A DNA stretch of 45,294 nucleotides from Candidatus Pseudoscillospira faecavium (lineage in GTDB: Bacteria > Bacillota > Clostridia > Oscillospirales > Oscillospiraceae): positions 1-45,294 of the forward strand of contig CAJFVV010000051.1 of assembly GCA_904420565.1 (NCBI GenBank), read 5' to 3'. How positions within the stretch are numbered: position 1 is the first letter of the stretch; every line of letters starts with the position of its first letter. Both the position numbers and the translations under genes were made by a program. The notes under the pieces were generated by a model that had not been told where the DNA came from, ran no database searches, and saw only the letters and a program-made list of their open reading frames with translations. Below, piece by piece: positions 32,164 to 40,538 of this stretch.

Positions 32164-33506
32164 CCTGATTGCACTCCTTTTGAAAGGACGGAAATCGGTG
32201 CGGACATGTCGTAGCCGATCTGCGTCAGATAGGATAAAACGGACGGGGTAATGCGCTCACCCGGGGCCACCACGGGCACGCCGGGAGGATAGGGAGCGAT
32301 GGAAACTGCGCTGATGCTCCCCCCGGCCTTCTTCAGGGGCACGGATGTGCGGGGAGAGAATACGGCGCTGCGGACAGAGCAGCAGATGTCCGGCTCCGGC
32401 GGTGCGCCGCAGGGGGGGAGAGGCGCATTTCCAGCATGGGCCTCCAGTGCTTTCAGTGCATCGGACAAGCGGTCAATGTCTGTTTCGGTGTCACTGCAGG
32501 TGAGAATACACACGATGCAGTCCCGGTTGTCCATTTCCGGCCAGATCTGAAACTGCTGCTCCAGCAGTGCGCCGGCATGCCGCCCATCCAGACCGGCACG
32601 GGCAGTGTTCACAGTCAGGCGGGTGGGATCCAGAGCCAGGCCGTCCTCACTGCTGAGCGCGTGGAATACATTTCGGCGGTTGATTTCTGTGCGCAGCTGA
32701 TGCACCCATCCGGCGCAGCGGCGGTATGCACGGCCGCCCTCGCCCTCTAAATAGGCTCTGGCCCAGTCGATGGAGGCCATCACGGCGTAAGAAGGGCTGG
32801 AAGTGCCGAACATGGCTGTTTTTTCCCGCACAGCGGCGGGGGAAAACGAACTGTCTGTCAGCAGCAGCGCGCCGCTGCCCAGAGCCGGCAGGGTTTTGTG
32901 GGCGGAACAGACGCAGATGCTGGCGCCATGGCCGATGGCACAGCTGCCGGCGCCTGCAAAAGGAAAGTGGGCGCCGTGGGCCTCATCCACAAACAGCTTT
33001 GCGCCGTGCTCCCGGCAGACGGCAGCAGCAGCGGCAATATCGGAAATTACGCCATAATAGGTGGGAGAGGTGATGCAGACGGTTTGGATTTCCGGGTGCT
33101 GCGCCAGTGCGGCGGAGATGTGTTCCGCTGTTGCTTCATACAGATACACCGGGTGCAGGTCCAGCAGCGCCATGGCATTGAAAAAAGAACGGTGGGTGTT
33201 GCGATCCAGCAAAATCGTGCTCCCGGGTGCTGCGCAGAGGGCCAGGGATGCCATGATTCCCTGGGTGGAGCCGCCGGTGAGAAAATAGGCGTGCTCGGCG
33301 CCCCAGGCCGCTGCGGCGGCCTCTTCCGCCTGGGCAATCGGCCCTTCTCCGGTATAGAGGTTGCCGGTGGGGGGGATTTCCGTATAATCAATGGCGGCGG
33401 CGGAGAACAGCGGCGTCATCGCCCTGCCTTTGTGGCCGGGCATGTGCATGCGCACTCCGCCCTGCTGCGCCAAAGTGCACAGGGTGTGGTAAAGCGGTGC
33501 ATACAT
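32160..33506 (-). CDS. Orn/Lys/Arg decarboxylase family protein (YaaO-like)
   Basis: The 448-aa PLP-dependent fold-type I enzyme shows LAQQGGVRMHMPGHKGR, ETGN-like PPTGNLYTGEGPI, the glycine-rich FLTGGSTQGIMA, the cofactor Asp in FVDEAHGAH (Asp174) and the Schiff-base Lys in CSAHKTLPAL (Lys204). A smaller C-terminal domain follows (APYPPGVPVVAPGERI). It decarboxylates a basic amino acid, probably Arg or Lys; the substrate cannot be read from sequence. In Bacillus yaaO sits upstream of tmk-yaaQ-yaaR-holB-yaaT; here it abuts holB directly. ATG 33506 follows AAAAGGAGGA. Confidence 0.92.
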   Translation of the reverse strand: MYAPLYHTLCTLAQQGGVRMHMPGHKGRAMTPLFSAAAIDYTEIPPTGNLYTGEGPIAQAEEAAAAAWGAEHAYFLTGGSTQGIMASLALCAAPGSTILLDRNTHRSFFNAMALLDLHPVYLYEATAEHISAALAQHPEIQTVCITSPTYYGVISDIAAAAAVCREHGAKLFVDEAHGAHFPFAGAGSCAIGHGASICVCSAHKTLPALGSGALLLTDSSFSPAAVREKTAMFGTSSPSYAVMASIDWARAYLEGEGGRAYRRCAGWVHQLRTEINRRNVFHALSSEDGLALDPTRLTVNTARAGLDGRHAGALLEQQFQIWPEMDNRDCIVCILTCSDTETDIDRLSDALKALEAHAGNAPLPPCGAPPEPDICCSVRSAVFSPRTSVPLKKAGGSISAVSIAPYPPGVPVVAPGERITPSVLSYLTQIGYDMSAPISVLSKGVQSG

Positions 33507-33546
33507 ATGGCTGTCCTCCTTTTCCGCAGCGCATTTGAGATTTTTT

Positions 33547-33555
33547 ATTATATCA
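33547..33555 (-). promoter_or_regulatory. Extended -10 promoter of the yaaO-like/holB/ricT operon
   Basis: On the minus strand TGATATAAT (TG-n-TATAAT) lies about 40 bases upstream of the decarboxylase start; the same extended box precedes the SLH gene. No good -35 is visible. Confidence 0.55.
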
Positions 33556-33731
33556 TAGTGCCGATGGAACTGCCACACAAAATTTGAACGGATTCCCATA
33601 GGGACAGCTGTTATGGACTAAACCAGGGGGATCGATGAACGGGATTCGTCAGAATGCTAAAAATATGGATTTTTTTTAGACAATTTGACGATTGAAGAAG
33701 GAAAAAACTTCCGGAAAACTGTGTAAATCAA

Positions 33732-33760
33732 TTGCCTGCCGGGGAAATTTATATTATAAT
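33732..33760 (+). promoter_or_regulatory. ppdK: Promoter of ppdK
   Basis: TTGCCT (33732-33737), exactly 17 bases and a perfect TATAAT (33755-33760) lie 64 bases before the ppdK start codon. Bases 33556-33731 hold nothing else recognised. Confidence 0.75.
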
Positions 33761-33823
33761 GAAGCCACTATAACCGGCAAACTTTATTCAGAATGTGTCA
33801 GTGTTAGGAAGGAGCAAAAACAG

Positions 33824-36451
33824 ATGTCTCATAAGTATGTGTATTTGTTCAGCGAAGGCAACGCAAATATGCGCGAGCTGCTGGGCGGCAAGGGCGCAAA
33901 CCTTGCGGAAATGACCAACCTCGGGCTGCCCGTTCCCCAGGGCTTTACCATTACCACAGAAGCCTGCACCCGTTATTATGACGATGGCAAGCAGATCAGC
34001 CCTGAAATTGAAGCGGAAATCATGCAGTATGTCACCAAGCTGGAGGAAATTACCGGCAAAAAATTCGGCGATGCGGAAAATCCCCTGCTGGTTTCTGTGC
34101 GCTCCGGCGCGCGGGCTTCCATGCCCGGCATGATGGACACCATTTTGAATCTCGGTCTCAACGAGGAAGTGGTGGACGTGCTGGCCAGAAAGAGCGGCAA
34201 TCCCCGCTGGGCCAACGACTGCTATCGCCGTTTTATCCAGATGTATTCCGACGTTGTGATGGAGGTCGGCAAGAAATATTTTGAAGAGCTGATTGATAAG
34301 ATGAAGGAAAGCCGCGGCGTCACCATGGATACCGAGCTGACGGCTGAAGATCTCAAGGAACTGGCACAGCAGTTCAAGGCTGAGTACAAGGCCAAGGTCG
34401 GCACAGACTTCCCCACCGACCCTGTGGAGCAGCTGATGGGTGCCATCAAGGCGGTGTTCCGCTCCTGGGACAACCCCCGCGCCAATGTCTATCGCCGGGA
34501 CAATGATATTCCCTATTCCTGGGGCACCGCGGTCAACGTACAGTCCATGGCCTTCGGCAACATGGGCGATGACTGCGGCACCGGCGTGGCGTTCACCCGC
34601 AACCCCGCCACCGGCGAGAAAAAGCTCTTCGGCGAGTTCCTGACCAATGCCCAGGGCGAAGACGTGGTGGCCGGCATCCGTACTCCCATGCCCATTCAGG
34701 AAATGGCTGAGAAATTCCCCGAGGCATTCCAGCAGTTTGAGCAGGTCTGCAAAACCCTGGAGGATCACTACGGCGATATGCAGGATATGGAGTTCACCGT
34801 CGAGCACGGCAAACTGTATATGCTGCAGACCCGCAACGGCAAGCGCACCTCCGTGGCAGCGCTGAAAATTGCCTGCGATCTGGTGGACGAGGGCCGCATC
34901 GATGAAAAGCGCGCGGTGTGCATGATCGATCCCCGTACGCTGGACACCCTGCTCCATCCGCAGTTTGATGCTGAGGTCCTTAAAAAGGCAGAACCCATGG
35001 CCCGCGCTCTGGCGGCATCTCCCGGTGCTGCCTGCGGCAAGATTGTTTTCACCGCCGAGGATGCCAAGGTTTGGGCAGCCCGGGGCGAAAAGGTGGTTCT
35101 GGTGCGTTTGGAGACTTCGCCTGAGGACATCGAGGGTATGAAAGCTTCCCAGGGTATCCTGACCGTGCGCGGCGGCATGACCTCCCACGCGGCGGTGGTG
35201 GCTCGCGGCATGGGCACCTGCTGTGTGTCCGGCTGCAAGGATATCGATATGGATGAGGAGAACAAGCAGTTCGTCCTGGCAGGCAAGACCTTCCACGAAG
35301 GCGACGTTATTTCCATTGATGGTTCCACCGGCTGCATTTATGACGGCGCGATTCCCACAGTGGATGCCACCATCGGCGGCGAGTTTGGCCGCGTGATGGC
35401 CTGGGCGGATAAATATCGCCGCCTGCGGGTGCGCACCAATGCCGATACGCCCCGCGATGCCAAGAAGGCCCGGGAACTGGGTGCCGAAGGCATCGGTTTG
35501 TGCCGCACGGAGCACATGTTCTTCGATGCCGACCGCATCCCCGCGATCCGTGAGATGATCTGCTCCGATACCGTCGAGCAGCGCGTGAAGGCACTGGCCA
35601 AGCTGGAGCCCATGCAGCAGGGTGACTTTGAGGCACTGTATGAAGCCATGGAGGGCAACCCTGTTACCATCCGTTATATCGACCCCCCGCTGCATGAGTT
35701 TGTGCCCACGGAGGAGGCCGACATTGAAAAGCTGGCCAGCGATATGGGCAAGACCGTCGCCGAGATCAAGGCGATCATCGCATCCCTGCATGAGTTCAAC
35801 CCCATGATGGGCCACCGCGGCTGCCGTCTGTGCGTCACTTATCCTGAGATTGCCGTGATGCAGACCAATGCTGTGATCAAGGCTGCCCTGAATGTGAAAA
35901 AGCGCCATCCCGAGTGGGATATCGTTCCGGAAATCATGATCCCCCTGGTGGGCGAAGTCAAGGAGCTCAAATATGTCAAGGATGTGGTGGTGGAAACCGC
36001 CGACAAGGTGATTGCGGAGTCCGGCATGGAGCTGCACTATAAGGTGGGCACGATGATTGAGATCCCGCGTGCCGCCCTGACTGCCGATGAAATTGCCAAG
36101 GAGGCAGAATTCTTCTCCTTCGGAACCAACGATCTGACTCAGATGACCTTTGGATTCAGCCGCGATGACGCGGGCAAATTCCTCGGCGACTATTATGAGA
36201 AGAAGATCTATGAGAATGATCCCTTTGCCCGTCTGGACCAGGTCGGCGTCGGCAAATTGGTGAAGATGGCTGCCGATTTGGGCCGTCAGACCCGCCCGGA
36301 CATCAAGCTGGGTATCTGCGGTGAGCATGGCGGCGATCCGTCCTCCATCCGTTTCTGCCATAAGGTAGGCCTGAACTATGTATCCTGTTCCCCCTTCCGT
36401 GTCCCCATTGCACGCCTGGCCGCTGCACAGGCTGCCATTGAAGAGGGTTGA
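33824..36451 (+). CDS. ppdK: Pyruvate, phosphate dikinase
   Basis: The 875-aa enzyme reversibly converts pyruvate, ATP and phosphate to PEP, AMP and pyrophosphate, a glycolytic or gluconeogenic step common in anaerobic Clostridia. The N-terminal ATP-grasp part starts YLFSEGNANMRELLGGKGAN. The swivelling phosphohistidine domain has GGMTSHAAVVARGMG with the catalytic His near residue 455. The C-terminal PEP barrel has GLCRTEHMFF, a PRAALTADEIAKEAEFFSFG segment and the catalytic Cys in CGEHGGDP near 832. All domains are complete. ATG 33824 follows AAGGAG; longer in-frame readings upstream include promoter sequence. Confidence 0.97.
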   Translation: MSHKYVYLFSEGNANMRELLGGKGANLAEMTNLGLPVPQGFTITTEACTRYYDDGKQISPEIEAEIMQYVTKLEEITGKKFGDAENPLLVSVRSGARASMPGMMDTILNLGLNEEVVDVLARKSGNPRWANDCYRRFIQMYSDVVMEVGKKYFEELIDKMKESRGVTMDTELTAEDLKELAQQFKAEYKAKVGTDFPTDPVEQLMGAIKAVFRSWDNPRANVYRRDNDIPYSWGTAVNVQSMAFGNMGDDCGTGVAFTRNPATGEKKLFGEFLTNAQGEDVVAGIRTPMPIQEMAEKFPEAFQQFEQVCKTLEDHYGDMQDMEFTVEHGKLYMLQTRNGKRTSVAALKIACDLVDEGRIDEKRAVCMIDPRTLDTLLHPQFDAEVLKKAEPMARALAASPGAACGKIVFTAEDAKVWAARGEKVVLVRLETSPEDIEGMKASQGILTVRGGMTSHAAVVARGMGTCCVSGCKDIDMDEENKQFVLAGKTFHEGDVISIDGSTGCIYDGAIPTVDATIGGEFGRVMAWADKYRRLRVRTNADTPRDAKKARELGAEGIGLCRTEHMFFDADRIPAIREMICSDTVEQRVKALAKLEPMQQGDFEALYEAMEGNPVTIRYIDPPLHEFVPTEEADIEKLASDMGKTVAEIKAIIASLHEFNPMMGHRGCRLCVTYPEIAVMQTNAVIKAALNVKKRHPEWDIVPEIMIPLVGEVKELKYVKDVVVETADKVIAESGMELHYKVGTMIEIPRAALTADEIAKEAEFFSFGTNDLTQMTFGFSRDDAGKFLGDYYEKKIYENDPFARLDQVGVGKLVKMAADLGRQTRPDIKLGICGEHGGDPSSIRFCHKVGLNYVSCSPFRVPIARLAAAQAAIEEG

Positions 36452-36470
36452 GCAAAATCTTTTTACGTAC

Positions 36471-36500
36471 AACGAGCCATGCCGTAAGGTATGGCTCGTT
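36471..36500 (+). terminator. Hairpin terminator of ppdK
   Basis: A 13-bp stem with one G-T pair (36471-36483 with 36488-36500) and a GTAA loop lies 20 bases after ppdK; the tail ATGCTTTAT is only weakly U-rich. Confidence 0.7.
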
Positions 36501-36527
36501 ATGCTTTATACCGTCGATGACTGAAAT

Positions 36528-36574
36528 CACAGCCGAGTGTTTTTTTGTTTCAAACAAAAAAGCACTCGGCTGTG
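36528..36574. repeat. Near-perfect 23-bp inverted repeat with 1-base centre
   Basis: Arms 36528-36550 and 36552-36574 match at 22 of 23 positions. The outer half of each arm is GC-rich (CACAGCCGAGTG) and the inner half is a T-run or A-run ending GTTT/AAAC. This is the inverse of normal terminator order, with the T-tracts in the hairpin tip. It could be two abutted terminators, a mini-inverted-repeat remnant or an excision scar. Confidence 0.85.
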
Positions 36575-36644
36575 TCGGATTGAATGATATAGCGATATTG
36601 AGATTGGATGTTAGTGTAGTATTGCTTGGTGTAAAGGCGTCGTT

Positions 36645-36808
36645 CTATATGGCGGCCAGGTTGCTGCGGACCGGAACGTCCAAATAGCTGGATGCCAACG
36701 CATTGGATAGCAGGTAGGCAAGGCTGCTGACCGCCGCCGCAGTATACGTTTCCGCTGCGGGCAAAATACCTCAAAAGAGACCAGGTGGGAGTTGTTGCCG
36801 GTTTTCAT
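36645..36808 (-). pseudogene. Possible decayed gene fragment
   Basis: On the minus strand MKTGNNSHLVSFEVF joins, after a one-base frame change, to AAETYTAAAVSSLAYLLSNAL and a stop at 36645. Together they read like the natural C-terminus of an enzyme that I do not recognise. There is no ribosome binding site and no upstream continuation, so this is at most a remnant. Confidence 0.3.
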
Positions 36809-37105
36809 GGGGAAGCACTGTGATTCTTCTTGACAATTATTTTCCCGGATCGGACAGCAGAACTGGTATCCGTGACAAAAAGACAGGCAAAGAACTGCTG
36901 CCTGAATTGAAAAAGCGCATTAGAAAAGATTGGGTGCTGCTGCAGAGTTTATAAAAAGGCCCGAAAACCAACGGCGTTTGTGCTTTGTTGTAAAACAGGC
37001 TTAAAGGAATAAATTTTTGGAAAATATAACAAAAAAAGTTGGCATTTTTGGTAAAATGCATAAATTTTTTAGACAACACCAAGGTATGCTTTGACGTTGT
37101 GTATC
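36809..37105. other. Gene-poor interval, possible second coding remnant
   Basis: No intact gene is seen. One plus-strand frame ending with TAA near 36953 reads LLDNYFPGSDSRTGIRD and continues in coding-like style for about 45 residues, but has no start or ribosome binding site and no recognised family. Together with the fragment at 36645 and the palindrome at 36528 it suggests a stretch of decayed or rearranged DNA. Confidence 0.35.
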
Positions 37106-37135
37106 TTGACAGTACAGGCAGAAAGTTTCTATACT
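37106..37135 (+). promoter_or_regulatory. Promoter of the MarR gene
   Basis: A perfect TTGACA (37106-37111), 18 bases and TATACT (37130-37135) lie upstream of the MarR gene. The -10 box is inside the first operator copy, so operator binding should block the promoter. Confidence 0.75.
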
Positions 37136-37159
37136 AATAATTAGAATACTAATAATTAG
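37131..37159. promoter_or_regulatory. Tandem palindromic operators for MarR
   Basis: ATACTAATAATTAG occurs twice, at 37131-37144 and 37146-37159 (15-base period). Each copy holds the perfect palindrome CTAAT-A-ATTAG, a typical size for a MarR dimer site. Their position over the -10 and start region indicates autorepression. Confidence 0.75.
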
Positions 37160-37181
37160 CGAACGAAATGGGGGAGTTTTC

Positions 37182-37610
37182 ATGACGAGGTCTTTTCACT
37201 ATCTGAGTATGGCCAATCACGCGCTGTTCAGCAAACACGTTTTTACAATGTTGGAACGTGCCGGCTTAACGCCGGGGCAGCCAAAAGTGTTGGACTATCT
37301 GGGGGAGCACAATGGTTCCAGCCAAAAAGACATTGCCCGTGGCTGTCATATTGAGGCGGCCACGCTGACCTCTCTTTTGGGCCGCATGGAAGAAAAAGGG
37401 CTGATCATGCGTAAAATGCAAGACGGTAACCGTCGTTCGCTCTATGTCTATTTGACACAAACGGGCTGGGCGCAGCAGGCTGCTGTTGCCCGGACCTTTG
37501 CACAGGCGGAACAGCAGGCAATGAAGGGTATTTCGCCGCAGGAGCAGGAACAGTTCCTGAATACAATGGAACATATTTATCAAAATCTTATGGCAGAGGA
37601 AGTTTTATAA
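37182..37610 (+). CDS. MarR-family regulator
   Basis: The 142-aa winged-helix protein has NHALFSKHVFTMLERAGLTPGQPKVLDYLGEH, recognition region SSQKDIARGCHIEAATLTSLLGRMEEKGLI and the wing DGNRRSLYVYLTQTG, followed by the C-terminal dimer helices. It starts at ATG 37182 after GGGGGAG. The fusion gene at 37614 begins 3 bases after its stop, so the two form an operon controlled from the tandem operators. Confidence 0.94.
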   Translation: MTRSFHYLSMANHALFSKHVFTMLERAGLTPGQPKVLDYLGEHNGSSQKDIARGCHIEAATLTSLLGRMEEKGLIMRKMQDGNRRSLYVYLTQTGWAQQAAVARTFAQAEQQAMKGISPQEQEQFLNTMEHIYQNLMAEEVL

Positions 37611-37613
37611 ATC

Positions 37614-38902
37614 GTGGAAAAAGCAAAACGCTATCTTATTTTTTTAATCGGCCTGTTTGTCAACTCTTTGGCATCGCTCTGATTACCAGGGCGAATCTGG
37701 GCACCTCACCCATATCATCCATTCCGTATGTTCTCAGCCTGCTTTATCCGCCTACGCTGGGAGTGTTCACCATTTGGATGAGCGTGGTGCTGATTCTTCT
37801 GCAACTTTTTTTGCTGCGCAGAAATTTTAAACTGGAACATGTTTTGCAGCTGCCGTTCTCATTTTTGTTCGGTTATTTTATCGATTTGAACATGATGCTG
37901 CTCAACGCTGTAAACCCACAGTTTTACCCGATACAAATTATGTCGCTGCTGGCTGGCTGTGTGGTGCTGGGCTTTGGTGTGTATCTGGAAGTGCTGGCCG
38001 ATGTGGCTATGCTGCCCGGCGAATCTTTTGTACGGGCAGTGTCTGCTACCTTTAAAAAAGATTTCGGTGCCACAAAGGTGACATTTGATGTGTCCGTCAC
38101 AGCGATTGCTGTTGTGTTGTCTCTGGTGCTGGCGCACAGATTGGTTGGTGTGCGGGAGGGCACTGTAATTGCTGCGCTGTTGGTAGGCTTTTTGGCACGG
38201 CTGTTTGGCCGCCTGCTGGCGCCTGTAAAAGAAAAGCTGTTTGGTGCGTCGGCACCTGCTGCAGAAACTGCAGTGCCGGAGCATGTGCAGGTGATTACCA
38301 TTGCCCGGCAATACGGAAGCGGCGGTCACGATATCGGCGAACATCTGGCCCAAAAATTGGGATATGCTTTTTATGATAAGGAAATGATTGAGGCCACTGC
38401 CGGCTGTACCGGTTACACTCCGGAATTTGTGCGTCAGCAGGAAGAAAGTATGACCAACAGTTTGCTGTTTGATTTACTCAACCATGTTTATGCGTATTCA
38501 TCCGACAATGAGGCGCCTAAGGATGCTATTTTTGAAGCTCAGGCAAATTTGATTCGGGAGTATGCAGCCAAGGGAAACTGTGTTATCGTGGGCCGCTGTG
38601 CGGATTATGTGCTGAAAGATCATCCAAACTGCCTGCGGGTTTTTCTGCATGCACCGCTGCCGTTCCGCATCCGGCGGATCATGCGGACTGAGCATTTGTC
38701 AGAGCAGGAGGCCCGTGCAAAAATCGAGCAGACGGATCGCCGCCGGTCGGTCAACTACCGCTACTACACCCGTCAGATCTGGGGGCAGGTAGATAACTAT
38801 CAAATCAGTGTCGATACTTCCATGGGTGAAACTTATGTGGAAAACTTAATTGTCGATGCGCTGAAAGAAGAGGCAAAAAATAAGCTGCTTACTTCAGCGT
38901 AA
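37614..38902 (+). pseudogene. YczE-type membrane protein fused to cytidylate-kinase-like domain, frameshifted near the N-terminus
   Basis: Translation from GTG 37614 reads VEKAKRYLIFLIGLFVNSL and then hits TGA at 37680-37682. If one G is added at the GG of 37670-37671, the reading continues GIALITRANLGTSPISSIPY into a frame open to 38902, exactly the YczE/YitT-like N-terminus. That domain has about five membrane helices, to about base 38210. A cytoplasmic cytidylate-kinase-like domain follows (VITIARQYGSGGHDIGEHLAQKLGY, VIVGRCADYVL, RRSVNYRYYTRQIWG). A 379-aa part from ATG 37763 stays open but lacks the first helices and a ribosome binding site. It is either a true frameshift mutation or a base-calling error at a short G run. 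It is cotranscribed with MarR. Confidence 0.8.
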
Positions 38903-38911
38903 GCAGCTTTC
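38882..38911 (+). terminator. Terminator overlapping the end of the fusion gene
   Basis: An 11-bp stem (38882-38892 with 38899-38909) spans the stop codon at 38900-38902 and ends in TTT. Confidence 0.65.
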
Positions 38912-38925
38912 TGAAAAGTGCGTAC

Positions 38926-38953
38926 TTGTATTTTGCTGCATTTAGAGTATGAT
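38926..38953 (+). promoter_or_regulatory. Promoter of the flavin-reductase-like gene
   Basis: TTGTAT (38926-38931), 16 bases and TATGAT (38948-38953) lie 64 bases upstream of the start codon at 39018. Confidence 0.55.
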
Positions 38954-39017
38954 GAATACAGAAAGAAAACGAGCTGTTCAGAAAGAATGGCTGAAATTTG
39001 GATGTATGGAGGAATGC

Positions 39018-39587
39018 ATGATGAAAAAGGATCTGGGTGTTAAACCGTATCTTTTCCCGATGCCGGTGCTGATGATTGCCACTTATGGCGAGAACGACAA
39101 GGTAGATGTGATGAATATGGCCTGGGGCGGCATCTGCGCCAGCAACATGGTGGCGCTGAATATCAGCGAGGGGCACAAAACTGCAAAAAATATCAAGGCT
39201 CGCGGTGCATTTACGCTCAGCGTGGCAGATATGGAGCATTTGGCCGAGGCAGACTTTTTCGGCATTGCCTCCGGCAACAAAATGGAGGATAAATTTGAGC
39301 GCACCGGCATGCATGCGGTTCAAAGCAGCCGGGTGGATGCGCCGATAATTGAGGAGTTCCCTGTGACGCTGGAATGCAAAGTCGTGGATATCCAGCCCTG
39401 CGGCGGTGAACTGCACATCGTGGGTGAGATTGTCAATGTCTGCGTGGAAGAAAAGGTTCTGGACAGCGAGGGCAAGGTGGATCCGAAAAAAGTGAATGCC
39501 TTTGTGTTTGACCAGTTCCAGTCCGGCTACTATGCCATCGGTGAAAAAGTAGGCCAGGCCTGGGAAAGCGGCAAAAAATTTATGTAA
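39018..39587 (+). CDS. Flavin reductase-like, FMN-binding split-barrel protein
   Basis: The 189-aa protein has the flavin_reduct pattern: PYLFPMPVLMIATYGENDKVDVMNMAWGG, VALNISEGHKTAKNIKARGAFTLSVAD, IIEEFPVTLECKVVDI and HIVGEIVNVCVEEKVL. Members bind FMN and reduce flavins or small electrophiles with NAD(P)H; some anaerobe members act in oxygen or redox defence. The partner and substrate are unknown. GGAGG (39008-39012) precedes two adjacent ATGs at 39018 and 39021, either of which may be used. It is convergent with the ZIP gene. Confidence 0.92.
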   Translation: MMKKDLGVKPYLFPMPVLMIATYGENDKVDVMNMAWGGICASNMVALNISEGHKTAKNIKARGAFTLSVADMEHLAEADFFGIASGNKMEDKFERTGMHAVQSSRVDAPIIEEFPVTLECKVVDIQPCGGELHIVGEIVNVCVEEKVLDSEGKVDPKKVNAFVFDQFQSGYYAIGEKVGQAWESGKKFM

Positions 39588-39591
39588 ATCA

Positions 39592-39633
39592 AAAACACAC
39601 CCCGCTGTGCCGAAGGCGCGGCGGGGTGTGTTT
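39592..39633. terminator. Shared terminator between flavin-reductase-like and ZIP genes
   Basis: A 12-bp stem (39594-39605 with 39621-39632), extended inside by GCC/GGC, with A-run on the left and TTT on the right, lies between the convergent genes and can serve both. Confidence 0.85.
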
Positions 39634-40373
39634 CAGCCCAAAGCAACATCCAGCACCATCATCAGCAGGAACCCGCCGGCAAAAGCGGCAATGCCGGCAC
39701 TGGCGCCGCGGCCGCTCAGACCTGGCAGCAGCTGTGCTGCTACAACAAAAAGCATGGCACCTGCGGCAAAAGCGAGGCAATAGGGCAGCAGCGGCTGCAG
39801 AATACCGGTCAGGAGGAGCATGACGCCTGCGCCCATGGGTTCCACGGCACCGGAAATAACGCCCAGAGTGAAAGCTTTGCCTTTTTTCATGCCGGCACCG
39901 GCCAGCGGCATGGAAATGATAGCGCCTTCCGGGATATTCTGTATGGCAACACCGGCGGCCAGCGCCAGAGCCGCCGGCGGGAGAACGCCGCCGGAAAGCA
40001 CCCCGGCAAAAGCGGCACCCACCGCCATGCCTTCGGGAATATTGTGCAGCGTGATGGCCAGAGCCATCATGCTGCGCTTTCTGCCGGGTTCTGAAACAGG
40101 AGATTCGGGAAGATAATGGTCCAGCAACAGCAGCAGTGCAAAGCCCAGAAGGAAACCGGCAGCGGCGGGGAAAAAAGACAGACGCCCCAAATTGGCGGCA
40201 CTTTCGATGGCAGGCAGCAGCAGGGACCAGACCGAAGCGGCGGTCATAACGCCGGCGGCGAAGCCCAAAAGGACTTTTTCCGCTGTAACATGCAGTGTTT
40301 TCAGAAAAAAGACGCAGGCCGCGCCGAGACTCGTTCCGAGAAACGGAATCAGCAGGCCGAAGACAGATTGCAT
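39633..40373 (-). CDS. ZIP-family metal transporter
   Basis: The 246-aa membrane protein has about eight hydrophobic helices and the two ZIP metal-site motifs ALAITLHNIPEGMAVGAAF and AGVAIQNIPEGAIISMPLAG, where His, Asn and Glu coordinate the metal. A short basic loop (SEPGRKRSM) lies in the middle. The closest-looking group is the GufA/ZupT-like type, which imports Zn, Fe or related divalent ions. ATG 40373 follows GGGGGAA; an upstream in-frame start at 40400 lacks a site. It is monocistronic. Confidence 0.9.
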   Translation of the reverse strand: MQSVFGLLIPFLGTSLGAACVFFLKTLHVTAEKVLLGFAAGVMTAASVWSLLLPAIESAANLGRLSFFPAAAGFLLGFALLLLLDHYLPESPVSEPGRKRSMMALAITLHNIPEGMAVGAAFAGVLSGGVLPPAALALAAGVAIQNIPEGAIISMPLAGAGMKKGKAFTLGVISGAVEPMGAGVMLLLTGILQPLLPYCLAFAAGAMLFVVAAQLLPGLSGRGASAGIAAFAGGFLLMMVLDVALG

Positions 40374-40538
40374 AAGTATGTTCCCCCACAATGGATTCAA
40401 TATGGTTGAGCGGGCCGGAAAGCCCCCTGATTCACGCTATGCAGCGCTGTGTGCTGCTGCTACAAAAATGCTTTGACACCGGTGCATGTTCGGGCTATGA
40501 TAGAAGCCGATGCAAGCTGCAGTGAAAAGGAGCACAAA

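Noticed and set aside
33824-36451. Long antisense open frame across ppdK
   Set aside because: It is a by-product of the regular codon pattern of ppdK; the plus-strand protein is a complete PPDK and the antisense reading has no motif.
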